A DNA stretch of 64,000 bases from an uncultured Alphaproteobacteria bacterium (GCA_943787175.1 CALSLK010000025.1:1-64000); one strand, 5' to 3'; positions 40,583-50,078 are shown, numbered from the stretch's first letter. The notes: a model not told the origin generated them from the sequence alone. Made by a program: numbers and translations.

Positions 40583-40608
40583 TGTCGCCAAGATAACTTT
40601 GGTGTCGC
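40583..40608 (+). promoter_or_regulatory. Direct TGTCGC repeats upstream of the sox locus
   Basis: TGTCGC occurs at 40583-40588 and 40603-40608, 20 bp apart start to start, about two helical turns, in the 133-bp space before soxB. AraC-family proteins often bind such spaced direct half-sites. Confidence 0.35.
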
Positions 40609-40651
40609 GGGCAGACTAGTTTCACCCCCGCGCCACCGATAGCTTGCGCCA

Positions 40652-40675
40652 CCTTTTCGACTGTGGTCGAAAGGG
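40652..40675 (+). terminator. Strong hairpin between the ureohydrolase gene and soxB
   Basis: CCTTTTCGAC (40652-40661) pairs with GTCGAAAGGG (40666-40675) around a TGTG loop: ten pairs including one T-G. No T-run follows, so it may be an attenuator-like or RNA-stabilising element for the sox mRNA rather than a classical terminator. Confidence 0.4.
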
Positions 40676-40711
40676 CTCTCACGCGTCACTGCGGAACCCA
40701 CGATAGCGATC

Positions 40712-41960
40712 ATGAAATATTCGATCTTCAACCTGCTGCGGCAGGCCCGTGACTATCACAAGAACTGGCCCCAGGCGTGGCGCAGTCCCGACCCCAAGCC
40801 CGAATATGATGTCATCATCATCGGTGGCGGCGGGCATGGCCTTGCGACCGCCTATTACCTTGCCAAGGAACACGGCATTACCAATGTCGCGGTTCTGGAA
40901 AAAGGCTGGCTGGGCGGCGGCAACACCGGACGCAATACCACGATCGTGCGTTCGAACTATCTCTGGGATCAGAGCGCCAATCTCTATGATAAATCGCTGC
41001 AGCTCTTCGAAGGCCTCTCCCAGGACCTGAACTACAACGTCATGTTCTCTGCGCGCGGTGTGATTAATCTGGCGCATAACGAACATGACCTGAAGGAACT
41101 GGCACGGCGTGGGCACGCCTGTCGCCTGAACGGTATCGATTACGAGCTGGTTTCACCCCAGCAGATCAAGGAAATCGCGCCCATCATCAACATCAGCCCC
41201 TCGATCCGTTATCCGGTTCTGGGCGGGGCGATGCAGCGGCGCGCGGGTAACGCGCGCCATGATGCCGTGGCCTGGGGTTATGCCCGCCGCGCGGATGAAT
41301 ACGGCATCGACATCATCCAGAATTGTGAAGTCACCGGCATCGACATTGCCGATGGCAAGGTGACGGGTGTCCAGACGACCCGTGGTGCGATCAAGGCAAA
41401 GAAGGTCGGTGCGGTTGTTGCCGGTCATGCCTCTGTCATCGGCCAGATGGCGGGCCTCAAATTGCCCGTGGAAAGCCATGCGCTGCAGGCCATGGTGACG
41501 GAGCCAATCAAGCCCGTACTCGACACCGTGCTCATGTCCAACACGGTGCATGTCTACATCAGTCAGTCCGACAAGGGCGAGCTGGTGTTGGGCGCTGGTA
41601 TCGACGGTTACAACTCCTATGGCCAGCGCGGCGGCATCGATGTCATCGAACATCAGCTTGAAGGCCTTGTGGAGCTTTATCCCATCGTTAAACGCCTGCG
41701 CATCATGCGCACCTGGGGCGGTATCGTGGATATCTGTCCCGATGCCAGCCCGATCATTTCCAAAACGCCGGTCGACGGCTTCTTTATGAACTGTGGCTGG
41801 GGCACGGGCGGCTTCAAGGCGACGCCGGGCTCAGGCTGGGCCTTTGCGCATACCATTGCGCAGGACCGCCCCCACAAGCTCAATTGAAGCCTTTGATCTC
41901 AAACGGTTCGAAACGGGCCTGCTGATTGATGAGCACGGCGCCGCAGCCGTGGCGCATTAG
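40712..41960 (+). CDS. soxB: Sarcosine oxidase beta subunit, one frameshift near the C-terminus
   Basis: FAD motif [20 protein letters not shown] and [20 protein letters not shown] are the usual marks of heterotetrameric SoxB, which binds FAD and oxidises sarcosine to glycine, formaldehyde and hydrogen peroxide with the alpha subunit. The plain frame stops at 41885-41887 after HKLN. Removing one T at 41884-41885 gives [20 protein letters not shown] and a TAG at 41958-41960. The corrected length is 415 residues, the normal SoxB size. The next gene, soxD, starts 13 nt later behind GGGGAG. Confidence 0.9.
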
Positions 41961-41973
41961 GGGGAGATGAACC

Positions 41974-42269
41974 ATGCTTTTGATTGATTGTCCCCTGGTG
42001 CGGCCAGCGCGAACAGACCGAATTTTCCTGTGGCGGCGCAAGCCCATATCGCACGCCCTGATCCCCACACCGCAAGCGACAAGGAATGGGGTGAATACCT
42101 CTTCATGCGCAAGAACCCCAAGGGCGTGCATTTTGAACGCTGGTTCCATGCCAACGGTTGCCGCAAGTGGTTTCACATGGCGCGCCATACCGTGAGCCAC
42201 GAGATACTCGCGATCTATGGCATCACCGAACCTGCCCCGAAACTTGATGGCGGGGAGGGCACGTCATGA
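41974..42269 (+). CDS. soxD: Sarcosine oxidase delta subunit, two frameshifts
   Basis: ATG 41974 follows GGGGAG. The text starts MLLIDCP. Removing one C in the run 41992-41995 and one A at 42040-42041 gives WCGQREQTEFSCGGA then AHIARPDPHTASDKEWGEYL, LFMRKNPKGVHFERWFHANG and CRKWFHMARHTVSHEIL. This matches SoxD exactly, including the Cys/His zinc ligands (DCPWCG, SCGGA, ANGC). Corrected length is 97 residues. The delta subunit helps assemble the heterotetramer. Two independent errors or mutations in a 296-nt gene is notable. The remainder of the gene is intact and the stop abuts soxA. Confidence 0.9.
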
Positions 42270-45200
42270 CCCAGGCCTTTCGTAATGCCGATGGCGGTCT
42301 GATCGATCGCGGCACGCGCATTAATTTCACCTATGACGGCCAGCGCTATCAGGGCAATGCCGGCGACACACTCGCTTCGGCTCTGCTTGCCAATGGCGTT
42401 CGTCTGGTCGGACGCAGTTTTAAGTATCACCGCCCACGCGGCATTGTTGGTTCTGGCGCCGAGGAGCCCAACGCGCTGATCCAGCTGGGTGAAGGCGCGC
42501 TGACCGAACCCAACACCCGTGCGACCCAGATCGAACTCTTCGAGGGTCTTGTTGCGAATAGCCAGAATGCCTGGCCGGGCGTCGGGTTCGATATTGGCGG
42601 CATCAACAACATCGTCTCGAAAGTCATTCCGGCCGGCTTTTACTACAAGACCTTTATGTGGCCCGCGAAATCCTGGATGCTCTACGAGAAGTTCATCCGT
42701 GGAGCAGCTGGTCTTGGCAAGGCGCCGACCGAGCCTGATCCCGATATCTATGAGAAGCGTCGCGTTCACTGCGATGTTCTGGTTGTGGGTGCGGGCCCTG
42801 CTGGCCTTGCCGCGGCGCGTGCTGCCGGTGCCAGTGGTGCACGTATAATTCTGGCTGACGAACAATCCGGATTTGGTGGCAGTCTGCTTTCGAGCAAAGC
42901 CACGGTCGACGGTAAGTCCGGCGCCCAGTGGGCAGCCGACGTGACCCAAGAACTCGCAGGCCAGGAGGAGGTCCGCCTTCTGCCGCGCACCACAGTGACC
43001 GGTTACTACGATCACAATTTCCTGGTTGCCGTCGAGCGCATCACCGACCACCTGCCGTTCGCTGACCGTAAGGGGCCGCGCCAGCGTGTATGGAAAATCC
43101 GCGCCAAACAGGTGATCCTTGCGACTGGCGCCATCGAGCGTCCCCTGGTGTTTGCCGAGAACGACCGGCCCGGCGTCATGCTGGCTGATGCGGCCAAGAC
43201 CTATGTGAACCGATTTGGCGCGCGGCCAGGCAGCAGGGCTGTCGTCTTCACCAACAACGACAGTGCCTACCGCGCGGCCATCGATGCTGCCGACGGTGGC
43301 ATCCATGTTGTGGCAATCGTCGACCTGCGTGCCAAACCCGAAGGAACATTTGTCCGCCAGGCGCGCGACCGCGGCATTGAGGTCATCGCCAACAGTGCCA
43401 TCACAGCGGTCAAGGGAGCCAAGCAGGTTTCTGAAGTTGATGTCATGACGCTGTCAGATGACGGTACGTCAGTTTCTGGAGGGCGCCGTTCGCTCGACTG
43501 CGATCTTGTCATGATGTCGGGTGGCTGGAATCCCACAGTTCATCTGGCTTCGCAGTCCGGCGCAAAAACCGTTTGGGATGATACCCTGGCAACCTTCCTG
43601 CCCGGTGAACCCAAGCAGGCGCAACGCAATGTCGGTGGTGTTGCAGGCCAGTTTGGCTTGGCAGCCTGTCTCGAGAGCGGCGCCAGCGCTGGCGCAGGTG
43701 CTGCTTTGGATGCCGGCTTTGATGCTCAGGCTGGTAAGACGCCCGCAATTGAAGCTGGAGAAGGTGACGGAGAACTTAATCTGCGTCCGATCTGGACGGT
43801 GCCCAGCGATCGCAAGGGTGCCAAACGTTTCCACGATTTCCAGAACGATGTGACCGCTGCCGATATCGCGCTGGCACATCGAGAGAATTATGCGTCGGTC
43901 GAGCATTTCAAGCGTTACACCACGACCGGCATGGGCACGGACCAGGGCAAGACCTCAAACGTCAACGGCCTGGCAATCCTAGCCGAACTGCGCAACGAAC
44001 CTGTTCCGTCCGTCGGACACACAACATTCCGTCCGTTCTATACCGCGGTCACGGTCGGCGCGCTGGCGGGCAACGATACCGGACCACAACTGCTGGACCC
44101 GGTGCGCAAGACCGCGATGCACACCTGGCATGAAGCCCATGGCGCTCATTTTGAGGACGTCGGAGCCTGGAAGCGTCCCTATTGCTACCTGCGTGAAGGC
44201 GAAAGTGTGAAGCAGGCGGTTGACCGCGAGACACTTGCCACGCGTACCTCGGTTGCCATCCTTGACGCTTCGACTCTGGGCAAGATCGATATCCAGGGTC
44301 CCGATGCGGCAGAATTCCTGGATCGGATCTATACCAACATGTTCTCGTCCCTGAAGGTCGGCTCGTGCCGGTACGGGTTCATGTGCAAGGACGACGGCAT
44401 GGTGTTCGATGACGGTGTTACGGCACGCATCGGCGAGAACCGCTTTCTCATGTCGACCACCACGGGCGGCGCACCCAATGTGTTGAACTGGTTGGAGGAA
44501 TGGCTCCAGACCGAGTGGACGGACCTGGAAGTCTACTGCACATCGGTGACAACCCAGTGGGCTGCCATCGCTATTGCCGGACCCAATAGCCGCCGTCTCC
44601 TGTCAGAGCTGACCAACGTCGACCTCTCCAATGACGCCTTTCCGTTCATGACCTGGCAGGACGGGGATGTTGCGGGTATTCCCTCGCGTATCTTCCGCAT
44701 CAGTTTCTCAGGCGAAACCGGGTTTGAGGTGCAGTGTCCTGCAAGTTACGCGATGGCGCTCTGGCGTGCTTTGATGACCGCAGGTGAGAAGTTCAACATC
44801 ATGCCCTATGGCACCGAGGCCATGCATGTCCTGCGTGCCGAAAAGGGTTTTGTTATTGTCGGACAGGATACCGACGGCACCACCACACCCCATGATCTGG
44901 GCATGAGCTGGATTGTGTCCAAGAAGAAGGATGACTTCCTGGGCAAGCGCGGGCTTGCCAGACCTGATACGTTGCGCGAAGACCGCAAGCAGCTGGTGGG
45001 CCTCATAACCGATGATCCCAACGAGGTGATCCCGGAAGGCGCGCATATCTCTCCAGAGCCTCATGCACCGCCGCCCGTTCCCATGGAGGGTTGGGTCTCG
45101 TCCAGCTATTACAGCCCCAACTGCGGGCGCTCGATTGCTCTGGCGCTGATCCAGCGCGGGCACGAGAGGATGGGCGAAAGTGTTGCCATTCCTCTCGAAG

Positions 45201-45271
45201 ACAAGGTTGTACGTGCGAAGATCGTAAGCTCGGTCTTCTTCGATGAAGAAGGGGAGCGTCTACGTGGTTGA
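42266..45271 (+). CDS. soxA: Sarcosine oxidase alpha subunit
   Basis: 1001 residues, normal for SoxA, in one unbroken frame. N-terminal 2Fe-2S-like/FAD domain (IDRGTRINFTYDGQRYQGNA; GRSFKYHRPRGIVGSGAEEP), dinucleotide-binding module (VLVVGAGPAGLAAARAAGAS), and a C-terminal GcvT/aminomethyltransferase domain (about residues 610-1000, SCRYGFMCKDDGMVFDDGV; FSGETGFEVQCPASYAM) that binds tetrahydrofolate and captures the formaldehyde unit as methylene-THF. Start ATG at 42266 overlaps the soxD stop by 4 nt. Confidence 0.95.
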   Translation: MTQAFRNADGGLIDRGTRINFTYDGQRYQGNAGDTLASALLANGVRLVGRSFKYHRPRGIVGSGAEEPNALIQLGEGALTEPNTRATQIELFEGLVANSQNAWPGVGFDIGGINNIVSKVIPAGFYYKTFMWPAKSWMLYEKFIRGAAGLGKAPTEPDPDIYEKRRVHCDVLVVGAGPAGLAAARAAGASGARIILADEQSGFGGSLLSSKATVDGKSGAQWAADVTQELAGQEEVRLLPRTTVTGYYDHNFLVAVERITDHLPFADRKGPRQRVWKIRAKQVILATGAIERPLVFAENDRPGVMLADAAKTYVNRFGARPGSRAVVFTNNDSAYRAAIDAADGGIHVVAIVDLRAKPEGTFVRQARDRGIEVIANSAITAVKGAKQVSEVDVMTLSDDGTSVSGGRRSLDCDLVMMSGGWNPTVHLASQSGAKTVWDDTLATFLPGEPKQAQRNVGGVAGQFGLAACLESGASAGAGAALDAGFDAQAGKTPAIEAGEGDGELNLRPIWTVPSDRKGAKRFHDFQNDVTAADIALAHRENYASVEHFKRYTTTGMGTDQGKTSNVNGLAILAELRNEPVPSVGHTTFRPFYTAVTVGALAGNDTGPQLLDPVRKTAMHTWHEAHGAHFEDVGAWKRPYCYLREGESVKQAVDRETLATRTSVAILDASTLGKIDIQGPDAAEFLDRIYTNMFSSLKVGSCRYGFMCKDDGMVFDDGVTARIGENRFLMSTTTGGAPNVLNWLEEWLQTEWTDLEVYCTSVTTQWAAIAIAGPNSRRLLSELTNVDLSNDAFPFMTWQDGDVAGIPSRIFRISFSGETGFEVQCPASYAMALWRALMTAGEKFNIMPYGTEAMHVLRAEKGFVIVGQDTDGTTTPHDLGMSWIVSKKKDDFLGKRGLARPDTLREDRKQLVGLITDDPNEVIPEGAHISPEPHAPPPVPMEGWVSSSYYSPNCGRSIALALIQRGHERMGESVAIPLEDKVVRAKIVSSVFFDEEGERLRG

Positions 45272-45911
45272 GACCTATCTCAGACAGAGCCCGCTGGCCC
45301 ATCGTGCACTTGATGCGCAGGTGTCCGACAACACGGCTGATGCCGCGCTTGTTCTGACCGAGCGTCGGTTCCTGGCCAAGGTGAACATTCGTGGCAAGGT
45401 CGATGGCGATGCCGTCAAAGCGGCCATCGGTGTTGCACTCCCAAGCGAAGCCAACACCGTGATGGAAGGCAATAACCTCTGCGCGCTATGGCTTGGTCCA
45501 AGCGAATGGCTGATCGTTGGCCCTCCCAATGCTGAAAAGAACATCGAAGAAGCCCTTAACGAAGTCCTCGCGGGTGCCAGCGTAGGCATCGTGGATGTAA
45601 CGGAAGGCCGAACGACAATCAGCGTGTCTGGCCCCATGGCGCGGGATGTGATCGCTATGGGTTGTCCTCTCGATCTTCATCCTCGTGTCTTTTCCCCTGG
45701 TCAATGCGCGCAGAGTTTCATCAGCCGCAGTCCGATCCTGTTGCACCAGGTTGACGATTCCCCCAGCTTCGATATCCACATTGAACGCAGCCAGTCCGAC
45801 TATCTCTGGACCTGGCTTGAGACCGGCGGCGCGCCCTATGGCGTGGCTGTCGCTGGCGAACCTGAAACAACCAACTGGCGCCGCCCTGCGCGCCGCAAGG
45901 CAACATCATGA
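45264..45911 (+). CDS. soxG: Sarcosine oxidase gamma subunit
   Basis: 215 residues from the GTG at 45264 with GGGAG 8-9 nt upstream, overlapping the soxA stop. SoxG features: YLRQSPLAHRALDAQV near the start, RRFLAKVNIRGK, LCALWLGPSEWLIVGPPNAE and DVTEGRTTISVSGPMARDVI. The gamma subunit is structurally related to GcvT proteins and is required for the heterotetramer. Its stop overlaps the next gene (ATGA). Confidence 0.92.
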   Translation: MVETYLRQSPLAHRALDAQVSDNTADAALVLTERRFLAKVNIRGKVDGDAVKAAIGVALPSEANTVMEGNNLCALWLGPSEWLIVGPPNAEKNIEEALNEVLAGASVGIVDVTEGRTTISVSGPMARDVIAMGCPLDLHPRVFSPGQCAQSFISRSPILLHQVDDSPSFDIHIERSQSDYLWTWLETGGAPYGVAVAGEPETTNWRRPARRKATS

Positions 45912-46528
45912 TGGATACGCCGACCAGCGTTGTCTTTGACCTGGGAGGCGTTCTGATCGATTGGGACCCCAGGCACCTCTATCGCGACCTGATTTCCGAT
46001 GAAGCCGAGATGGAGAAGTTTCTCGAGAACGTGGTCGGGCAGGCTTGGAACCGTCAGCAGGATGCAGGCCGCTCCATCGCCGATGCCAATGCCGAACTGA
46101 TTGCCAAACATCCCGAGAAGACTGAGTTGATCGAAGCCTATTACGGCCAGTTCGATACGATGATGAAGGGGCCCATTGAAGGGGCCGTTTCGGTCCTTGA
46201 AGACCTCGCAGCCAACGATGTGCCGGTTTACGCCTTGTCGAACTGGTCAGCCGAAACCTTCCCGCTGGCCCAGGCGCGTTTCGATTTCCTGAAGTTGTTC
46301 AAGGGCATCGTGATCTCCGGCCAGGAGGGCCTGCGCAAGCCTGACCCCGCGATTTTTGATCTGGTGTGCGAACGTTTTGATCTGGAAGCCGAAGATACGC
46401 TCTTCATCGATGATCATCGCCCCAACGTGGAAGCCGCCGAAAAGCTGGGTTTCCACACGGTGCTGTTCAGCGGACCCAGTCAGCTTCGCGGCCGCCTGAC
46501 CGGCTGGGGCCTGTTGCCGCCGCGCTGA
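45908..46528 (+). CDS. HAD-superfamily (subclass IA) hydrolase
   Basis: 206 residues. Motif I VFDLGGVLIDWD (the DxD position is occupied by D-x-G as in many HAD proteins of the YihX/GPP type), motif II ALSNWSAET, motif III GLRKPDPAIF with the Lys, and motif IV TLFIDDHRPN. It is coupled to soxG by overlapping stop/start. The substrate is probably a small phosphate or haloacid. Role beside sarcosine oxidase is not known; a housekeeping or metabolite-repair function is possible. Confidence 0.85.
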   Translation: MMDTPTSVVFDLGGVLIDWDPRHLYRDLISDEAEMEKFLENVVGQAWNRQQDAGRSIADANAELIAKHPEKTELIEAYYGQFDTMMKGPIEGAVSVLEDLAANDVPVYALSNWSAETFPLAQARFDFLKLFKGIVISGQEGLRKPDPAIFDLVCERFDLEAEDTLFIDDHRPNVEAAEKLGFHTVLFSGPSQLRGRLTGWGLLPPR

Positions 46529-46568
46529 TCTGCTCTAGTCTGTCGTTTCCTTAATCCAGGAGATGGCA

Positions 46569-47507
46569 ATGGCCTCACCGCAGCTTCAGAAACTTATCGC
46601 CGCGTTCGAGGCTCGCTCCGGCGAAGGTGCCGACGAATCGCTCAGCGATGAAGAGACTGTCGCACTGTATCGTACCGGGACGGATGACGAACTGCTCCTG
46701 GTTGATGGTATTGCGCCAACCTTGTCGCCCGATACAACCGTGACTCCGGTTTCAGCGGATGGTGTCTCTTGTGAATGGATCATGGCATCGGGCGCCGATG
46801 CTGATCGCCGCCTGCTCTTTATCCATGGTGGCGGCTGGATCGCCGGAACTCTGAAATCCTATCGTCACCAGTTTGAAGCCATGTCGCGGGCGACCGGCAT
46901 GGCTGTTCTGGCAGTCGATTACCGCCTGGCGCCGGAGCATCCCTATCCCGCCGGGCTGGATGACTGTGTGACAGCATGGATGTGGATGCTGAACCATGGG
47001 CCAGACGGCGAGGGGGCTTGCAGAATTGCCCATCTCGTCGGCGATTCCGCCGGTGGCAATCTAACCTTTGCCTTGTTGCTCCGCCTCAAGGATGAAGCCA
47101 AGCCACTACCTGTTGCTGCAGCGGCCTTTGCACCGGCAACTGATTTTACGGGCGCCAGCCCGTCCATGACCGAACGCCAGCACCTCGATCCCTTCATCGA
47201 TGGATCCAGCATGCCCTGGATTTTCGGCATGTATGTCCAGGACGGTACGCCACCGTCCCATCCCTATGTCTCGCCAGTCTTTGGGGATTTTACAGGGCTG
47301 CCACCCATCCTGGTCCACTCCGGCGAGCGCGAAGTTCTGCATGATGACGGTCTGCGCATCGTTGAGGCAGCGAAAGCAGCTGGCGTTGACGCAACCTTCA
47401 AGACCCTGCCGGGCCTGATCCATACCACCGAATATTGGTGCCACGTCGTTCCCGAAGGTCTGGAATCCCTGAATGAAGTCGGAGCGTTCCTGAAAAGCCA
47501 TGGCTGA
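46569..47507 (+). CDS. Alpha/beta hydrolase, HSL-type esterase
   Basis: 312 residues from the second ATG (46569), which has AGGAG 6 nt upstream; the ATG at 46563 is too close to it. The HSL oxyanion motif LLFIHGGGWIAG, the nucleophile elbow LVGDSAGGN, an Asp in SGEREVLHDD and the catalytic His in GLIHTTEYW make a complete hydrolase site. It would cleave short-chain esters or a related substrate. Its 3' end overlaps the start of the next gene by 8 nt. Confidence 0.88.
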   Translation: MASPQLQKLIAAFEARSGEGADESLSDEETVALYRTGTDDELLLVDGIAPTLSPDTTVTPVSADGVSCEWIMASGADADRRLLFIHGGGWIAGTLKSYRHQFEAMSRATGMAVLAVDYRLAPEHPYPAGLDDCVTAWMWMLNHGPDGEGACRIAHLVGDSAGGNLTFALLLRLKDEAKPLPVAAAAFAPATDFTGASPSMTERQHLDPFIDGSSMPWIFGMYVQDGTPPSHPYVSPVFGDFTGLPPILVHSGEREVLHDDGLRIVEAAKAAGVDATFKTLPGLIHTTEYWCHVVPEGLESLNEVGAFLKSHG

Positions 47508-48345
47508 AAACGTCGATCCCACCAGTTTCATCAATCTTGCGCGGTATCCGGTTCACAACATCGCCGATCCCGTGACGCAGGCGTTGATCGCGCGTTGCCG
47601 AGGTGAGCTTGAGAGCCAGGCCTTCGCCGTGATGGATGACTTCCTCACCCCTGAGGCTGTCTCGCTGTTCTGGGATGAATCGATGTCCTTGAGCGACCTG
47701 ACAGCGCGTCGTGAAAAAACACGCAGTGCCTATCTCGATACGCCGGACCAGGAGGACACGACATGGCCTGAAGGTCATCCGCGTCGGCAGTTCTTTCACA
47801 CAAGCTGGGGTGTCGTTGCCGATGATCTGATCCCTGAGGGTCACGGCTTGCGAAACCTTTATGCCTGGGATGGGCTGACAGCGTTCTTTTCCGAGGTGTT
47901 GCAGGTCAAACCGCTTTACCGGCACGCCGACCGGTTCCAGGCCCTCAACATCAATGTTTTGGGTCCTGGCGACGAGCAGGCCTGGCACTTCGACGACATG
48001 GATTTTGTCGTCCTGCTCTATCTCACAACCCCCGATGCTGGTGGCGAACTGGAATGCGCATCTCTCGTGCGAACCGACGATGATCCCTGTTACGACAAGG
48101 TTGCGCAGGCGTTCGATGGCAGCCTGCCGCAACTCCATCGTCGCCCGTCGGTGGCGGGCACGCTTACGATCATGCGCGGGAACCACAGCGTGCACCGCGT
48201 CACGCCGGTCGAGGGAGCTACCCCGCGTCTGACGGCAGTGCTCGCCTACGATCGTGTCCCCGACAAATACGAAGGCGACGCCATCAACATCCAGATGTAT
48301 GGCGAACGCATCCGCGAAAAGATCGAAGCCGGCTTCAATCGCTGA
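47500..48345 (+). CDS. 2-oxoglutarate/Fe(II)-dependent oxygenase (HalD-like fold)
   Basis: 281 residues. The iron ligands are present as HFDDMDF (His and Asp) and NHSVHRVTPV (His), and PRLTAVLAYD provides the Arg for 2-oxoglutarate. The build (FLTPEAVSLFWDE; NIN VLGPGDEQAWHFDD) resembles the family that includes amino acid hydroxylases and HalD/BesD halogenases. Here the Asp ligand is kept, so hydroxylation and not halogenation is expected. It overlaps the esterase gene and is 6 nt before the AAC(3)-like gene. Confidence 0.75.
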   Translation: MAENVDPTSFINLARYPVHNIADPVTQALIARCRGELESQAFAVMDDFLTPEAVSLFWDESMSLSDLTARREKTRSAYLDTPDQEDTTWPEGHPRRQFFHTSWGVVADDLIPEGHGLRNLYAWDGLTAFFSEVLQVKPLYRHADRFQALNINVLGPGDEQAWHFDDMDFVVLLYLTTPDAGGELECASLVRTDDDPCYDKVAQAFDGSLPQLHRRPSVAGTLTIMRGNHSVHRVTPVEGATPRLTAVLAYDRVPDKYEGDAINIQMYGERIREKIEAGFNR

Positions 48346-48351
48346 ACCGAC

Positions 48352-49164
48352 ATGTCTGGGCCAGAACGCACACCTTTGGACCTAGCTCATGATCTGACAA
48401 GACTGGGCGTGGAGCGGGGCGGGACACTTCTGGTGCACACCTCTTTCCGCGCAGTGCGGCCCGTGGACGGCGGACCCGAAGGACTTATCGAGGCGCTTTT
48501 GTTGGCGCTGGGTCCTGAAGGAACGCTCGTTATGCCGTGTTGGAGTGGCAACCGGATGGAGCTTTTCGATCCTCTTATGACACCGGCGGACCGGAATCTG
48601 GGGGTAACAGCTGAGTATCTGCGCCGTGACACCCGGTCCATGCGTGGAAGGCATTGTTTCGCCTTTGTCGCCTTGGGCCCCAAGGCCGCGCAGATTGTTG
48701 GGGACCCAGTCTGTTTCCCACCCCATGGGTCGATCAGCGCGGTGGGGCGTGTGCGTGACCTCAATGGGCAGATTCTGCTGCTGGGGTGTGGTCATAGTGA
48801 GAACACCACAATCCACCTTGCGGAAATCGAGGCCGGTGTCTTCTACCGGCGATTGAAGCGCTGCGTCCTGACCTTCGAAGGCATTCCGTTCGAGATCGAT
48901 TACGCTGAAAACGACCACTGCTGTGAGCGCTTCTGTATAGTTGACGGGTGGATGCGTGGCATTGGCCGACAGCATGAGGGCAGAGTGGGTGCTGCGCAGG
49001 CGCGTTTAATGTACTCGCGTGATCTCGTTTCCACGGTGGCAGATCACTTAGACGCGAAACCCGAGCTGTTCCTTCACGGCCCAAATGCTGGGTGTGTTCA
49101 GTGCGATGAAGCGCGGACGGGTGCACTTGTGCGCCAGCGTCACGATACTGGCAGCGAAGGATAG
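48352..49164 (+). CDS. AAC(3)-family N-acetyltransferase (YokD-like)
   Basis: 270 residues. Typical segments are LLVHTSFRAVRPVDGGPEGL, GTLVMPCWSGN, HCFAFVALGPKAAQIVG, PHGSISAVGRV and GCGHSENTTIHLAEI. These define the aminoglycoside 3-N-acetyltransferase fold, an acetyl-CoA enzyme. Members on chromosomes often act on other amines, so drug resistance should not be assumed. It follows the 2OG oxygenase gene closely and may act on the hydroxylated product. Confidence 0.8.
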   Translation: MSGPERTPLDLAHDLTRLGVERGGTLLVHTSFRAVRPVDGGPEGLIEALLLALGPEGTLVMPCWSGNRMELFDPLMTPADRNLGVTAEYLRRDTRSMRGRHCFAFVALGPKAAQIVGDPVCFPPHGSISAVGRVRDLNGQILLLGCGHSENTTIHLAEIEAGVFYRRLKRCVLTFEGIPFEIDYAENDHCCERFCIVDGWMRGIGRQHEGRVGAAQARLMYSRDLVSTVADHLDAKPELFLHGPNAGCVQCDEARTGALVRQRHDTGSEG

Positions 49165-49165
49165 G

Positions 49166-50047
49166 TCAGTTGATGTTGAGCCCAAAGGGGCGGCGAGAAT
49201 GCAGGCGGCTCTTCCAGTTGGTTTCGAGCGCAATGACCGCTACGCGGTCCATGTCGGGTGAAACACGTTCCAAAATCGTGAAGCGAAAGTTGGCAGGGTC
49301 CCGCTTCCGCAAGAGTACGTTGTCGCCGTGGCCGGACGATGCGTACTGTTCCCAGCGGCCAAGAATGTTGCTAGCTCCATAGGCCGATCCGACATAAGCC
49401 TTGCCGTCTGTCTCGTCCCAGATGAGATAGATACCGCGCCATTGGGCCAGGGCGGCCCGCACGCTGCGTGGAAGGATGGATAGCTCTGCCCAGGAATACT
49501 CGATGTCCCTCCAGGGAGGGACTTCCGGAGCGAAGGCGCTTTCCTCGCGTATCGCAATAACCGGCATGACATTCTTGTGTGCTCGCCGGTACCAGCTCCT
49601 CTCCGGCGGAGGCCATGCAACGACCAGTTTGCCGCGCCAATTGGCCATGATATCGGTCAGCCGCAGGTCGAACCACAAGACATGATCGCGGGTGATGCGG
49701 TCGTTGAATCCTGGCGCACCCAAGGTTTCAAGCTCCCGGTTCTCGGGAATCTCCCAGAACCCCTTGCGATCAACAGGGCGCGAGCCACAGATTTCATACG
49801 TGCCGACATAGATGGCTTTACCTGCACCGAATGCTATGAACGATGCGACGAAGCCGCCAATCTCCTTCTGTATTGAGTTCTCAAGCGGCCCGCCCTGGAC
49901 GCATTGATAGGCGTTAAAGAGATCTAGTCGTTCCCCAGCCAGTAGCGGCAGAGCATTTCGGAACGCAGGTTCGGTCGGCCTGTGACGCAGCACCAATGTG
50001 TGATGAAGGTCTACAGACTCGCGAAGAAGAAGGTCATTCAGTTCCAT
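49166..50047 (-). CDS. GIY-YIG nuclease-domain protein of unknown role
   Basis: 293 residues from ATG 50047; a longer reading through to 50392 overlaps mttB paralogue 2 and is an artefact. The N-terminal ~190 residues are not recognised. The C-terminal ~80 residues form a GIY-YIG domain: WRGIYLIWDETDGKAYVGSA, then YGASNILGRWEQYASSGHGD and the Asn/Glu-containing end (RFTILERVS; ALETNWKSRL). Such proteins are scattered in bacterial accessory regions. It converges with the AAC(3) gene across only 1 nt and is 31 nt downstream of the mttB paralogue 2 stop on the same strand. Confidence 0.75.
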   Translation of the reverse strand: MELNDLLLRESVDLHHTLVLRHRPTEPAFRNALPLLAGERLDLFNAYQCVQGGPLENSIQKEIGGFVASFIAFGAGKAIYVGTYEICGSRPVDRKGFWEIPENRELETLGAPGFNDRITRDHVLWFDLRLTDIMANWRGKLVVAWPPPERSWYRRAHKNVMPVIAIREESAFAPEVPPWRDIEYSWAELSILPRSVRAALAQWRGIYLIWDETDGKAYVGSAYGASNILGRWEQYASSGHGDNVLLRKRDPANFRFTILERVSPDMDRVAVIALETNWKSRLHSRRPFGLNIN

Positions 50048-50078
50048 CGCAGCCTGTTGTCTGGTTGTGAAGGTGTGC

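Noticed and set aside
41988-42269. A novel small gene distinct from soxD
   Set aside because: Joining it to the MLLIDCP start with two single-base corrections gives a full SoxD protein of normal length in the expected operon position.
48352-49164. Antibiotic resistance determinant
   Set aside because: The AAC(3) fold is common in chromosomal enzymes with other substrates, and no mobile element or resistance context is present.
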